Assembly (NCBI RefSeq): GCF_022631375.1
Contig: NZ_JALBGC010000006.1
Coordinates: forward strand, 215,726-279,725
DNA length: 64,000 nt
Direction: 5' to 3'
DNA from: Hymenobacter cyanobacteriorum
GTDB lineage: Bacteria; Bacteroidota; Bacteroidia; Cytophagales; Hymenobacteraceae
This document shows, one piece after another, positions 32,457 to 41,323 of this stretch. Position 1 is the first letter of the stretch; each line of letters starts with the position of its first letter. A program made the translations under genes and the position numbers. The notes beneath the pieces were generated by a model. It did not search any database. It worked only from the letters and a program-made list of their open reading frames with translations, and was not told where the DNA came from.

Positions 32457-34567
32457 CTGTTGCCGCCGTCGGCGTGACTGCCTGCCTGGGATGGCGCAAG
32501 GGGCGTAAGCCGTTGCGGAGCAAGGTTTCCTGCTCGGCGAAGGTGTATTTACCCAGCCGGTTGATATGCTCGAAGCGGGCCGGGGATAGATGGGCCATGT
32601 CCTCGTCTTGCATGGGGTAGCCTTCGGCCCGCAGCTGGGTAATTACTTCCTGCATATAGACGGTGTTCCAGACGACCACAGCATTGGTGAGCAGGTTGAG
32701 GCAGCCGACGACCTCCTGCTGGGCTTCTTCCTGCTTGCGGCGCAGCACCCCGTCACCGCCGAACCAGAGCCAGCTGCGCAGCGCGTGCAGCTGCTCGCCT
32801 TTGTTGAGCTGGGTGTTGATTTTGCGGCGCAGGGGCTGGTGCAGCAGGTAGCGCAGGATGAAAATGGTTTTGACCAGCCGCCCGTATTCCTGCAAGCCGT
32901 AGGTGAGCTGGTGCTGCCGGGGGTAGGCCTGCAGCTTGCGGATAAATAAGGAGGCCGTCACGTAGCCGAGCTTCAGCGAGCCGGCGACGCGCACCAGTTC
33001 TTCCCAGTGGCGGGCTAGGTAGTCGGGATTTACCTGCCCGGTAAACTTGAGGGCCGGGTAGGCCACGTCGAGCCCCTTGACTTTGCTCAGCTTCTGGTCG
33101 CCGATGTCGCGCAGGCGGGGCGTGAATTCAAGGCCCAGCAAGTCAAAAAGGGCAAAAACCAGGTCGGTGTAGCCAGCCGTGTCGGTGGTGTGCTCCAGGA
33201 TTTCGAGTTCCGTTTCGTTGCCCAGTATTTCGTCCAGCACGTAGGTCGCGTCGCGCTCGGTGGCGGCGATGACCCGGCTGCCGTATTGGGCGTACTGGTC
33301 GGCCGTGTGCGTATAAAACGTGACGCCGCGGCCGTAGCCGAAGTACTTGGGCAGGGCCCGGGCGTTGCGCACGGCCCCGGAGACTGGAAAACGCTGGCCG
33401 TCGGATGATGACAAGGTGCCGTTGCCCCAGGAAGTAGCCAGCCACTGCCGGTGCTGGTAATTGACCAGTTGGGTGGTCGCCGGGCGCAGCGTTTCCTCGC
33501 GCAGGCAGCTGCGTGCTGTCCACCACAGCGCCTGGTAGTCAAGGCCGGTGCTCTGGGCCATGTCGGTGAGCGGAATCGTGCAGCCCAAAGCCAGCAGGCT
33601 GGCGTAGCGCAACGTGGCGTGCTGCGCTTGGCGCGGAGCCTGGCCCTCTAACGGGTGCAGCTGGGCGGCAAATTGGGTCCAGCCGTCCACTTCCACCAGC
33701 AGGTCGGTGAGCTCGACGCGCGGCAATCGCCGGGTAATTTCCTCCTGCAAGGCCGTGACCGATGCCGGCAACTCTTCGGCCTGCAGGCGGGGCACGACGA
33801 GGCGGCCGGCTTCCTCGTCAAGGTAGCTCCCGTGGCCACTGCCGAGCAGGGCCTCCACCTGGGGCAGCAGCTCCTGTAACTCGGCGATACGCTGGGCAAT
33901 CCGCTCGACGGGCTGCGCGGGCAAGCTGAGTTGCTGGCAGGCGTCGGCCCGCACGGTTGCCCATTCGCCGGCCGGGAGCAGGTAACTTTCCAACGGCGCG
34001 TACTGGCGCGAGTCGGGCAGGTACACATCGCCTGAGCGCAGCCGCTCCCGGAGTGTTGTAAGCACGCCCAGCTCGTAGGCTTGACGGTGGCCACCCGGGG
34101 CATCCGCCGTTTCGGCGGCCCGCACGAACCGGGTCCAGGTGGGTGTCATAAAGGCCTGCGGCACATCGTCCGGCAGCTTGCGCCGCCGGCCCGCCTGTAG
34201 GTCGGCCACCAGCGCAAGGGCCTGCGCAAAGTCATCGCCCTGGTAGGCGTGGGCAAAGTGCAGCTGCGCGAGCAGCTGGCCGGAAAACTGCTTGACGCTG
34301 GCGTAGCGCCCGGCGAGGAAGGCCAAGTGGGAATGACGGCTGGGCTGCAACAGCGCCTGGCTCACTTCCAGGGCCGTGAGCAGGGCCTCCCGCGAGAGGG
34401 TTTCGTAAATCGTCGCCCGCAGGTCCGGCCCGGGCACGTCCGCCTCGTCCACGACCAAACGGGCCGCTTCGCCCAAGGTCAGCAGGGCCTGGTCTTTGGC
34501 GGCGGCCATGCGCTGCTGGTACGCGTCGAGGTCGCGGCGGGCTTTGGCGGTGGCACCCTCCCAGTAC
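32452..34567 (-). pseudogene. tnpA: Tn3-family transposase, N-terminally truncated (element A)
   Basis: About 705 residues of a Tn3 transposase of normally about 1000. The catalytic half is intact: SSSDGQRFPVSG with the first Asp, TDTAGYTDLVF with the second, and the C-terminal region with the expected Glu. The N-terminal 280 or so residues, needed for end binding, are missing because the frame runs directly into the end of a second element at 34568-34603; an ATG at 34593 inside that end gives a hybrid start. Element B or a deletion next to it removed the 5' part, and that part is not found elsewhere in the window. Confidence 0.85.
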
Positions 34568-34603
34568 TGGCCTTGGTTAAAAGTTTGGTACAAAGGTTAA
34601 ACG
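34568..34603 (+). repeat. Left terminal inverted repeat of element B
   Basis: 36 bp identical in inverse orientation to 46953-46988. It interrupts the tnpA gene of element A. Confidence 0.8.
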
Positions 34604-34647
34604 GACGACCTTTCAACATCTCATATTAGCGCACCCCCTATTTTTGC

Positions 34648-35400
34648 GGTGGTCTAATTTGGGAAGAGTGCCCGATTATAGTTATCGATGACAATTTTAA
34701 TTCAAGTCTTGTGCATCGTCCGGTTTTTGCTGAAGGTGCCTAATTTGTGCTCGAGCACTCCGCATCGCTGGCGTAGTACGGTATTAACCGCTTTTACGAT
34801 GCTGGTCTGCCCTTTGCCTTTAAGGCCAAGGTGGTGCCGCCAGCGCGGCAATACCTTGGCATAGGCCAGTGATAAGTCTGTAAAATACCATAAATAACGC
34901 CAGTATCGATATGACAATGCCTGCGACACCGCAAGGCGATGGCCGTGCTGGCTGTCGCGCAGCACCCAAGCCAATATGAACCAACAAGCCCGCTCCACGG
35001 CCAACCAGAGCCACACTTTATGCGGCTTGTGGCCAAGAACGTCCACATTTCGTCGAGTTCCAAAGCTTCCCACCGCTTTTTTTGAGCCTTTTTGTTGCGT
35101 CGGCACGAAAGGTAGGGCGCGGACACTTACGCGTTTTTTGCCAAGCCGGCCACCGTCACGCGGGGAACGCCCATAACGCGCACAATGCTTCAATGCTAAT
35201 TGCGCTCGGCCAACAGCCAGTCCACTTGCGTATAGCGATGGCGTACGCCACGGCCGCCGTCACGAACCTGCAAGCCGCACAGCGGTAGCAGGCATAGCCG
35301 TCGCGTGTCCCATTCCGTTGAAGGTCACACGCACTGGGCGCAAATAGCGGTTGTATTTATCATCTTCCTACAACACGCAACCCTCCCAAATTAGAACACC
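34648..35400 (-). pseudogene. Degenerate IS1-family insertion sequence
   Basis: A 753-bp element with imperfect 17-bp ends (GGTGGTCTAATTTGGGA at 34648 and, inverted, GGTGTTCTAATTTGGGA at 35400). Minus-strand fragments give an InsA-like zinc finger (RDGYACYRCAAC) and helix-turn-helix (LALKHCARYG), then InsB with ELDEMWTF, KVWLWLAVERA, FTDLSLAYAKVLP and NTVLRQRCGVLEHK..FSKN, spread over three frames. The length and ends fit IS1 (about 770 bp). Several frameshifts make it inactive. Confidence 0.75.
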
Positions 35401-35404
35401 GCCT

Positions 35405-35668
35405 TTATTTTACTTTCCTAACAGGTATTGGGACAGGAAATGTTGCGGGACGGCTGAAACGACGGAATTTTCGGTTGAATGCTGCGGTATCCTTCGTAGC
35501 ATAGTGGTCGTTATAGGACGCCTGTTTACTGATAACCTCAGCAGTATGTTTCCCTGAGCGTTTCCTCTCTTCTGCTTTGCCTTTGGGTGTTGGAGCATTC
35601 TGAGCATGGGCGCAAAATGAAGCGCTTAACAGCGCAACAATAGCGAGTAAAACGGAATGTCTTTTCAT
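35405..35668 (-). CDS. Small secreted basic protein
   Basis: An 87-residue protein with a clear signal peptide (LLAIVALLSASFCAHAQ) and a short basic mature part rich in Lys, Arg and Pro. Its stop lies only 5 bp from the IS1 end, so the original C-terminus may have been altered by that insertion. It is the last gene of the minus-strand peptide-export series, 372 bp after the HlyD-like gene, and may or may not belong to it. No family is recognised. Confidence 0.5.
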   Translation of the reverse strand: MKRHSVLLAIVALLSASFCAHAQNAPTPKGKAEERKRSGKHTAEVISKQASYNDHYATKDTAAFNRKFRRFSRPATFPVPIPVRKVK

Positions 35669-36040
35669 GTTGAAAGGGCGTTTCGTGTTGGAAAATAGAC
35701 AGACGAAGCAAAATGGTTTCCGTTCGGCATGTAACGCAATAATTCACAGCCAATCTCGGCCTTTGCTAAACGTTCTCTAATGATGTTGCATAATGTTACA
35801 AGCAGCAACGTTAACAGACCGACAAAAGGTGCAAAGTTAGGCTAACAATAACATCGGGAGCATGCTGGCCGCCCTGGCGACACTAAACTTAGTGTATAAC
35901 AACTTTAGAGCATTATAGGCTATTGAGGCGCTGTTTTTACAACTTTTACGTTCCTCGTTATGTAAAACCTTTTTACTTGAATTGATTTCTGCTAAATCCA
36001 AAAGCTAGTTGAGTAGGGTGAAACTCACGGTAAACTAATA
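35669..36040. other. Non-coding interval
   Basis: No gene is seen between the HlyD-like gene and the small secreted protein. The stretch is A/T-richer than its surroundings and probably holds the promoter of the small gene, but no consensus is certain. Confidence 0.45.
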
Positions 36041-37336
36041 TCATCGCGCAAGACGGCCGAGGAGGATGCTGAAAATACGCTGAATAACGTTGCGGTCTTC
36101 TGTCACTATCTGCGCTGTTCCCGACAACTCAGTGCGAAGCGGTAGCTGAAATCCTGTGCTGGTACGTAGGCTGGTCAGCCGAATTGTAATGAGGTAATTC
36201 CCATCTAATGACACCTCACTTACTTTTTCTATAGTGCCGCGCAGTTGCCCAAATTCCTCGAAAGGATATTCGTTAAGGCGGATGTGTGCCGTCTGCCCAA
36301 CCCTTACTTTGCCGGCCTTGAACACCGGTAGCGAAGCGCGTGCAAACTGGTTGTGAAGTGAGGGCACAACCACAAAGACAGGTTCGTCAGTTTTGACGTA
36401 CTGATTAGGTGTCCAGACCTTAAAAAAGTTAATTCTTCCCGAAATAGGGGTGCGCAAAACATACTTTTGGTCCCAAGTTGCAATGCGCCCCACTAATACT
36501 TTAACCGCTCCCCTAACCTTGTTTAGTAAGTCCTGCAGCTGTGCTTCATGCTCGTTTTGCAAGACAGCCAATGTCTTTTGATATTCTGACTGTTGCAATT
36601 GATTCTGAATAATACTGGCATTATTGTCGCTGGATGTAAGTTGTTGACTAAGATAAAGTTTGTGTTTATCGTTGAAATCGAGCTTAGCGATGACCTTTTG
36701 ACCCAATAATTCTCGGTTAATACTGTCTTTCTGCCTTTCTAACTCAAGCTGCTCATTTAGTGATTTGCGTTTAGTGGCTAATTCTGCATTTAGGTATTGA
36801 TAATAAGTTATTTGGGTCCGTAAACTAGCTAATTGGGCTGTATGACTGCGGTTTGCTACAAAAGATTTGTAAGCACTGATTGCTTGATATAAGTTGGCAT
36901 AATCGGCCTGTAAGTCACCCGCTTGTAGAGATGTTGGTATGCCTATATGGGAAATAACGAGGGCTAGATTCAACGTCGTATCCATATTCTGCACTACCTT
37001 GGCTAAGCGAAATACATCGGAGGTGGAAGCAGCATTTTCCAGCACGGCTACCACTTGGTTAGCAGCAGTAATATCGCTGTCGTGAACATACAATGTTTGA
37101 ATACGGCCACTGTTGTGGGCGGCTATTTGTATAGGTGGAGATGCTGAGGCAAACGTGACCGGTGCGTCCACTAAATCAGGGTAGCGCACAAACCAAGCCC
37201 CGACCATAGAAATCATCGTTAGGCAAGCGATAACCATTGTGCCCACACGAACAATCCAGGATGGAGGACGGCCAACAATCTCCTGAACTTCTTCACTACG
37301 TGTAGTATCGGTCGGAGTAAAGGTGGGCATAGGCAA
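36041..37336 (-). CDS. HlyD-family secretion adaptor
   Basis: A 431-residue membrane-fusion protein. One N-terminal membrane helix (IVRVGTMVIACLTMISMVGAWFV) is followed by the first half of a lipoyl domain (IQIAAHNSGRIQTLYVHDSDI), a long coiled-coil hairpin (about 160-285, ERQKDSINRELLGQKVIAKLD), the second lipoyl half (VLRTPISGRINFFKVWTPNQYV) and a beta-barrel region. It would link the peptidase-containing ABC transporter, encoded 9 bp upstream, across the periplasm to an outer-membrane channel. No TolC gene is in this operon, so a host channel would be needed. The base composition is A/T-richer than the surrounding plasmid, indicating foreign origin. Confidence 0.85.
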   Translation of the reverse strand: MPMPTFTPTDTTRSEEVQEIVGRPPSWIVRVGTMVIACLTMISMVGAWFVRYPDLVDAPVTFASASPPIQIAAHNSGRIQTLYVHDSDITAANQVVAVLENAASTSDVFRLAKVVQNMDTTLNLALVISHIGIPTSLQAGDLQADYANLYQAISAYKSFVANRSHTAQLASLRTQITYYQYLNAELATKRKSLNEQLELERQKDSINRELLGQKVIAKLDFNDKHKLYLSQQLTSSDNNASIIQNQLQQSEYQKTLAVLQNEHEAQLQDLLNKVRGAVKVLVGRIATWDQKYVLRTPISGRINFFKVWTPNQYVKTDEPVFVVVPSLHNQFARASLPVFKAGKVRVGQTAHIRLNEYPFEEFGQLRGTIEKVSEVSLDGNYLITIRLTSLRTSTGFQLPLRTELSGTAQIVTEDRNVIQRIFSILLGRLAR

Positions 37337-37344
37337 AGGAAATG

Positions 37345-39564
37345 TTAATTACCTAGTTCTAACTGATTCTTGACGAGTTCAAAGTAGCGGCCACGTTTGG
37401 CCGTTAGGGTAGCATGGTCCCCTACTTCTACGACTTGGCCTTGTTCGAGCACAACAATCTGGTCAGCATGCTTGACCGTGCTCAGGCGGTGGGCAATAAC
37501 CACTACTGTACGATGTTGAAAAAAGCTCTCTAGGTTATCAATAATTATTCGTTCATTGTTTGCATCAAGCGAGCTGGTGGCCTCATCAAGAAAAATAAAC
37601 TGCGGGTTTTTATATACGGCGCGTGCAATCAGCATGCGCTGGCGCTGGCCTCCACTTATACCATTGCCCGACATCCCAATTTTGGTAGCTAGCCCCAAAG
37701 GCATGGCAGCCACAGTAGACGCCAGATTGGCAGTACGTAGCGCTATAGCAAGTTGCTCCTCGTTAATATCATCCTGTATCGCAATGTTATGGGCGATAGT
37801 GTCCGAAAAAATATATCCTTCCTGCATGACACTGCCGCACTGTGCGCGCCACCATTTGGGTGAAACATTTGTTAGCGGTGTTGCCCCCACCTTTATAATG
37901 CCAGCTACCGGGTCATAGAAACGCAGCAAAAGTTTAAGCAAGGTGGTTTTACCACTACCGCTGCTGCCTACCACAGCCGTCACCTTACCAAATGGGATAG
38001 TTAAACTTACATCTTTCAATACAAAAGCCGAATCGGGCCCCTCGTATTGGAAAGACACCTTATCGAGCACAAGGCCCGCTCCAGCCTGTTCAACGGTATG
38101 CAGCAAAGCCAATTCTTTGTCAAGGCGCACGTAGCTTGGCTTTTCTTCGTCATCCTGCTGCTGAATTTCCCCAAGCCGGTCGATGCTGATTCGAGCATCT
38201 TGTGCACTACGGAAAAAGCCTAATAAATGCTCGATAGGCCCATTCATTTGGCCCGTGATGTAAGAAATACTCAGCATCATTCCAAGCGTTAGCGTACCAT
38301 GAATGACCTCTTGGGCCGCTACGAAGGTGATTAGAATGTTTTTAAGTTGCGTCGAAAGATTTACGCCCAGCATTTGATACTGTTCTAATGCCATACTTCG
38401 TATCCCCACCTTAAAGAGTTTAGCCTGTATGCGCTCCCAACCCCAACGCTTATTGGTTTCGCTGTTGTTGAGCTTTATCTCCTGCATCCCAGTAATAATT
38501 TCGAACAAATTATTTTGATTTGCACTCTGTTGCTGAAATCGCACATAATCCAAGTCACGACGCTTTGCCAAAAACAATAATATCCAACTGACTGATACGG
38601 AAGAACCTATCATAAAAATTGCTAGAATTTTAAGACTGTAGATAGCTAACACTACCGAAAAAACTATTATGTTCAGTAGCGAAAAAAGAGTATTGAGAGT
38701 AGTAGCTGTAAGAAACTGTTCTATGCGGTTGTGGTCCTGAATTCGCTGTGTAATATCGCCCACCATTTTGCTATCGAAGAAACGAATGGGCAGCTTCATG
38801 AGCTTAATTAGGAAATCGGATATAATAGCGATATTTACTCGGGTATTCATGTGCAATAGCAACCAGCCACGCACCATTTCAATAGCTGCCCCGCCTAGGA
38901 ATAAGAATAATTGCGAAAATAAAATCAGGTAAGTGAAGCCAATGTTTTGTTGATTAATACCGAAATCAATCAGGCTCTGGGTTAAAAATGGAAATACTAA
39001 AGAGAACAGACTCCCCAGAACCATTCCCAGCAGTATCTGAAAAATATAGCGTTTGTAAGGGCTCAGATAGGTGAGGAAGAACGATAAGTTCGATGTCTTT
39101 TCCGACTCGCCATCCTTTGTAAAAAAGTCGGGGGTAGGCTCAAGCATCAATACAATGCCCATTCTATTTTCAGTTGAAATCCAACTTTTAAGGAAAGCTT
39201 CGCGAGTCAGCGTGCGTTTGCCATATGCAGGGTCAATGACAATAATGCGACTATTTTTTTTTGATGAATCATACTTTTGGGGTGGTAGCACCACAAAGTG
39301 GTTCTGGTTCCAATGCAAAATACATGGAAGCGTTGCCTGCTGGTCAAGTTGCTCAAACGTAATTTTTGCGCCAAAAGAGCGAAAACCAATTTGTTCGCTT
39401 GCCTCACTAATTCCCCTCATATCTACCCCTTCGCGTGTGATGTGTGCCGCCTCACGCAGGCTTTTGAGAGAATAGTGTTTGCCGTAAAACTTTGCAATCA
39501 TGCGTAGGCAGGTAGGCCCGCAGTCCATCTGGTCAAACTGCTTGTAAACAGGAAAGCTTTTCAT
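37345..39564 (-). CDS. Peptidase-containing ABC transporter (C39 protease, permease, ATPase)
   Basis: A 739-residue exporter that cleaves GG-leader peptides and pumps the core out. Residues 1-130 are a C39 cysteine protease with QMDCGPTCLRMI (catalytic Cys15), His in NQNHFVVL and Asp in IDPAYGK. Then come six membrane helices (about 165-440) and the ATPase with Walker A SSGSGKTTLLKLLL, signature ISGGQRQRM, Walker B FIFLDEATSSLD and switch His in IAHRLST. All catalytic residues are intact. The start at 39564 gives the usual short lead-in; an ATG at 39582 is possible. The cysteine-rich peptide at 41064 is its likely substrate. Confidence 0.92.
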   Translation of the reverse strand: MKSFPVYKQFDQMDCGPTCLRMIAKFYGKHYSLKSLREAAHITREGVDMRGISEASEQIGFRSFGAKITFEQLDQQATLPCILHWNQNHFVVLPPQKYDSSKKNSRIIVIDPAYGKRTLTREAFLKSWISTENRMGIVLMLEPTPDFFTKDGESEKTSNLSFFLTYLSPYKRYIFQILLGMVLGSLFSLVFPFLTQSLIDFGINQQNIGFTYLILFSQLFLFLGGAAIEMVRGWLLLHMNTRVNIAIISDFLIKLMKLPIRFFDSKMVGDITQRIQDHNRIEQFLTATTLNTLFSLLNIIVFSVVLAIYSLKILAIFMIGSSVSVSWILLFLAKRRDLDYVRFQQQSANQNNLFEIITGMQEIKLNNSETNKRWGWERIQAKLFKVGIRSMALEQYQMLGVNLSTQLKNILITFVAAQEVIHGTLTLGMMLSISYITGQMNGPIEHLLGFFRSAQDARISIDRLGEIQQQDDEEKPSYVRLDKELALLHTVEQAGAGLVLDKVSFQYEGPDSAFVLKDVSLTIPFGKVTAVVGSSGSGKTTLLKLLLRFYDPVAGIIKVGATPLTNVSPKWWRAQCGSVMQEGYIFSDTIAHNIAIQDDINEEQLAIALRTANLASTVAAMPLGLATKIGMSGNGISGGQRQRMLIARAVYKNPQFIFLDEATSSLDANNERIIIDNLESFFQHRTVVVIAHRLSTVKHADQIVVLEQGQVVEVGDHATLTAKRGRYFELVKNQLELGN

Positions 39565-39748
39565 TAAATAGGAAAGAGACAAGCTTGAAATCTATATTAA
39601 ATACTTGTATAATAATATTTATTCAGTTGAGGTTATAGTTTATCAACTTTATCCTGCCTTCTAAAAGACCATTTAAAGGCTCCTTTCTGGGTGCATGTGT
39701 AATTAGTCAGCTTTCATTTAAATAAATTTCAGGTGACGATACTTAGGA

Positions 39749-40891
39749 TTACTTCATCAGCTTATCAGCTAAAAACTTCTCTAAAAATTCAGGGGTGACG
39801 TCTTTCATTAATACTTTACCATTATGGTCGAGTAGAAAAGTGGATGGATAACTATATATATCCAGTTTAGAAGCTGCAACGGCGTTTTCATCTAGATATT
39901 GAGGCCAAGGAAGTTCAAACTCTATTATTCGCTTCTGCCAAAGTGGAACTTCTTGCGTTCGGTCAGTTGAAATACTGACCAACTCAAAACCCTTACCTTG
40001 ATAAGCGGCGTACAGCTTCTTCAAGGCGGGGAAGGATTCGATGCAGGGCTTGCAACGGCAGAACCAAAAGTCCACAAGCGTGTATTGTACTTTTGGAAGC
40101 ACCAATAGGTGCTCAGGTTGCGAAGCCCCTTTGACACTAATCTGAGGAAAAACGGCTCCCTGCTTTATTAGAGCCTTCTTCATATCATCATTCAGTGTTT
40201 GCCACAAGCGCGTACTTTGGATGCTTTTAGAAAAGCTTGTTAATATCTTTTCACGCAATTGCGTATGTCCAAACTTGCTGAATCGCTCAATGAGACTCCA
40301 TAGAGCGACGTATGAAGTAGGATTTGCCTTCACATACTTGTGGAGTGTGCTGTCGAATTTTAAGGCCTTATCCCATGCTAGTTCATCGAAACTGCGTTCA
40401 TGACAATCAATAGCTGCATTAGCTGGATAAAACGAAGGTATAAACTTCGTGCGATATTCTATGTCATTAGTTCCGTTCCCTAGATTGCACTCTTCGACGA
40501 CATAATCTACTGCAATTGAACTAGTCGACGCATCTATGAAATACTCTCCACGCCTATACGTCCGTTTACCGCGGTCACTCTTAAGAAGAATTCGTCGCAT
40601 TTGGGGGTAGCTGATGTTAGTTTCAACATTGAAACTATTAGCTGTAATCCTAGCAGGAGGAATGGGACTGTCGTAGTACTTTCGGTTAATACCACCCGTG
40701 ACGAAAAAAATCGAATCGTCTGGAACGGATTTCCCCATAATTTCACCATGTAGACTAATTTTTGAGGGTGATTGCACCGTTTGTGTTCCAGTGTTTTTGG
40801 CAACCGAGACTGTGCCGGAACGTTGTGTCTGTGCGAAAGCAGACACGATAATACAGTAATTAAAAATGCCAAGTAATATCAGGTTTTTCAT
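39749..40891 (-). CDS. TlpA-like thioredoxin-fold protein
   Basis: A 380-residue exported thiol-disulfide protein. After the signal peptide (LILLGIFNYCIIVSAFAQ) comes a beta-rich N-terminal domain (about 40-130) like that of Bacteroidota TlpA/AhpC-type proteins, a helical middle, and a C-terminal thioredoxin domain with the active site FWFCRCKPCIESFPALKKL (CKPC, preceded by an unusual extra Cys), a WPQYLDENAVAASKLDIYSYPSTFLLD segment and the cis-Pro in YSYPSTF. It lies between the peptide gene and the exporter, so it probably reduces, isomerises or oxidises the peptide's disulfides in the periplasm. Confidence 0.85.
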   Translation of the reverse strand: MKNLILLGIFNYCIIVSAFAQTQRSGTVSVAKNTGTQTVQSPSKISLHGEIMGKSVPDDSIFFVTGGINRKYYDSPIPPARITANSFNVETNISYPQMRRILLKSDRGKRTYRRGEYFIDASTSSIAVDYVVEECNLGNGTNDIEYRTKFIPSFYPANAAIDCHERSFDELAWDKALKFDSTLHKYVKANPTSYVALWSLIERFSKFGHTQLREKILTSFSKSIQSTRLWQTLNDDMKKALIKQGAVFPQISVKGASQPEHLLVLPKVQYTLVDFWFCRCKPCIESFPALKKLYAAYQGKGFELVSISTDRTQEVPLWQKRIIEFELPWPQYLDENAVAASKLDIYSYPSTFLLDHNGKVLMKDVTPEFLEKFLADKLMK

Positions 40892-40969
40892 TGCAAAAGC
40901 GTAAAAAAGCTAAAAATTAAATCTGTCCGCGCCGTAGACAGCGCTTGCTATTAAAAAAGATTTAGGGGA

Positions 40970-41012
40970 CAAAAAGAAGGCCTCCTTTATCAGGAAGCCT
41001 TCTTTTTCTTAG
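40970..41012 (-). terminator. Terminator between peptide gene and TlpA-like gene
   Basis: On the minus strand AAGAAGGCTTCC pairs with GGAGGCCTTCTT across a 7-base loop and is followed by five T residues, 50 bp downstream of the peptide gene. It would let the peptide be made in large excess over the downstream exporter genes. Confidence 0.75.
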
Positions 41013-41063
41013 TGGAACAGCATTATACATCTGTTCCATTGCGCGGAGACAGCAACGTGCCCA

Positions 41064-41249
41064 CTAGGCGGCGCAGCACATGCTGCAAATGCCATTGTTG
41101 CTGCAGAGTGAACCATCATCGCAATACTCATCTTTACCAAGAGGTTGGCACGAATCAACAGGCGCATATAGCCCTCCCTTGATTTGCTTCATTTCATCAT
41201 GACTCAAGGGCTTTAAGTCATGAAAACTAGGCTTCGACACACTTTTCAT
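41064..41249 (-). CDS. GG-leader cysteine-rich peptide precursor (bacteriocin-like)
   Basis: A 61-residue precursor. The leader MKSVSKPSFHDLKPLSHDEMKQIKGG ends in a double glycine typical of C39-exporter substrates (L-x-x-x-E-M-K-x-I-x-GG). The 35-residue core contains six cysteines (one each in DSCQ, EYCD, SLCS, GICS, and two in MCC), enough for three disulfides, and few charges. It sits between a VKOR-thioredoxin gene and a TlpA-like gene, with the peptidase-ABC exporter downstream, so cleavage after GG and disulfide formation are expected. A bacteriocin or signalling peptide are the main possibilities; the activity is unknown. Confidence 0.85.
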   Translation of the reverse strand: MKSVSKPSFHDLKPLSHDEMKQIKGGLYAPVDSCQPLGKDEYCDDGSLCSNNGICSMCCAA

Positions 41250-41323
41250 ATGGTTTTGGGGATTTTGTGATGGTATAGAAGTTGCAATCTACACCGATGG
41301 TTGATAATCCAGAAGCAACTATA

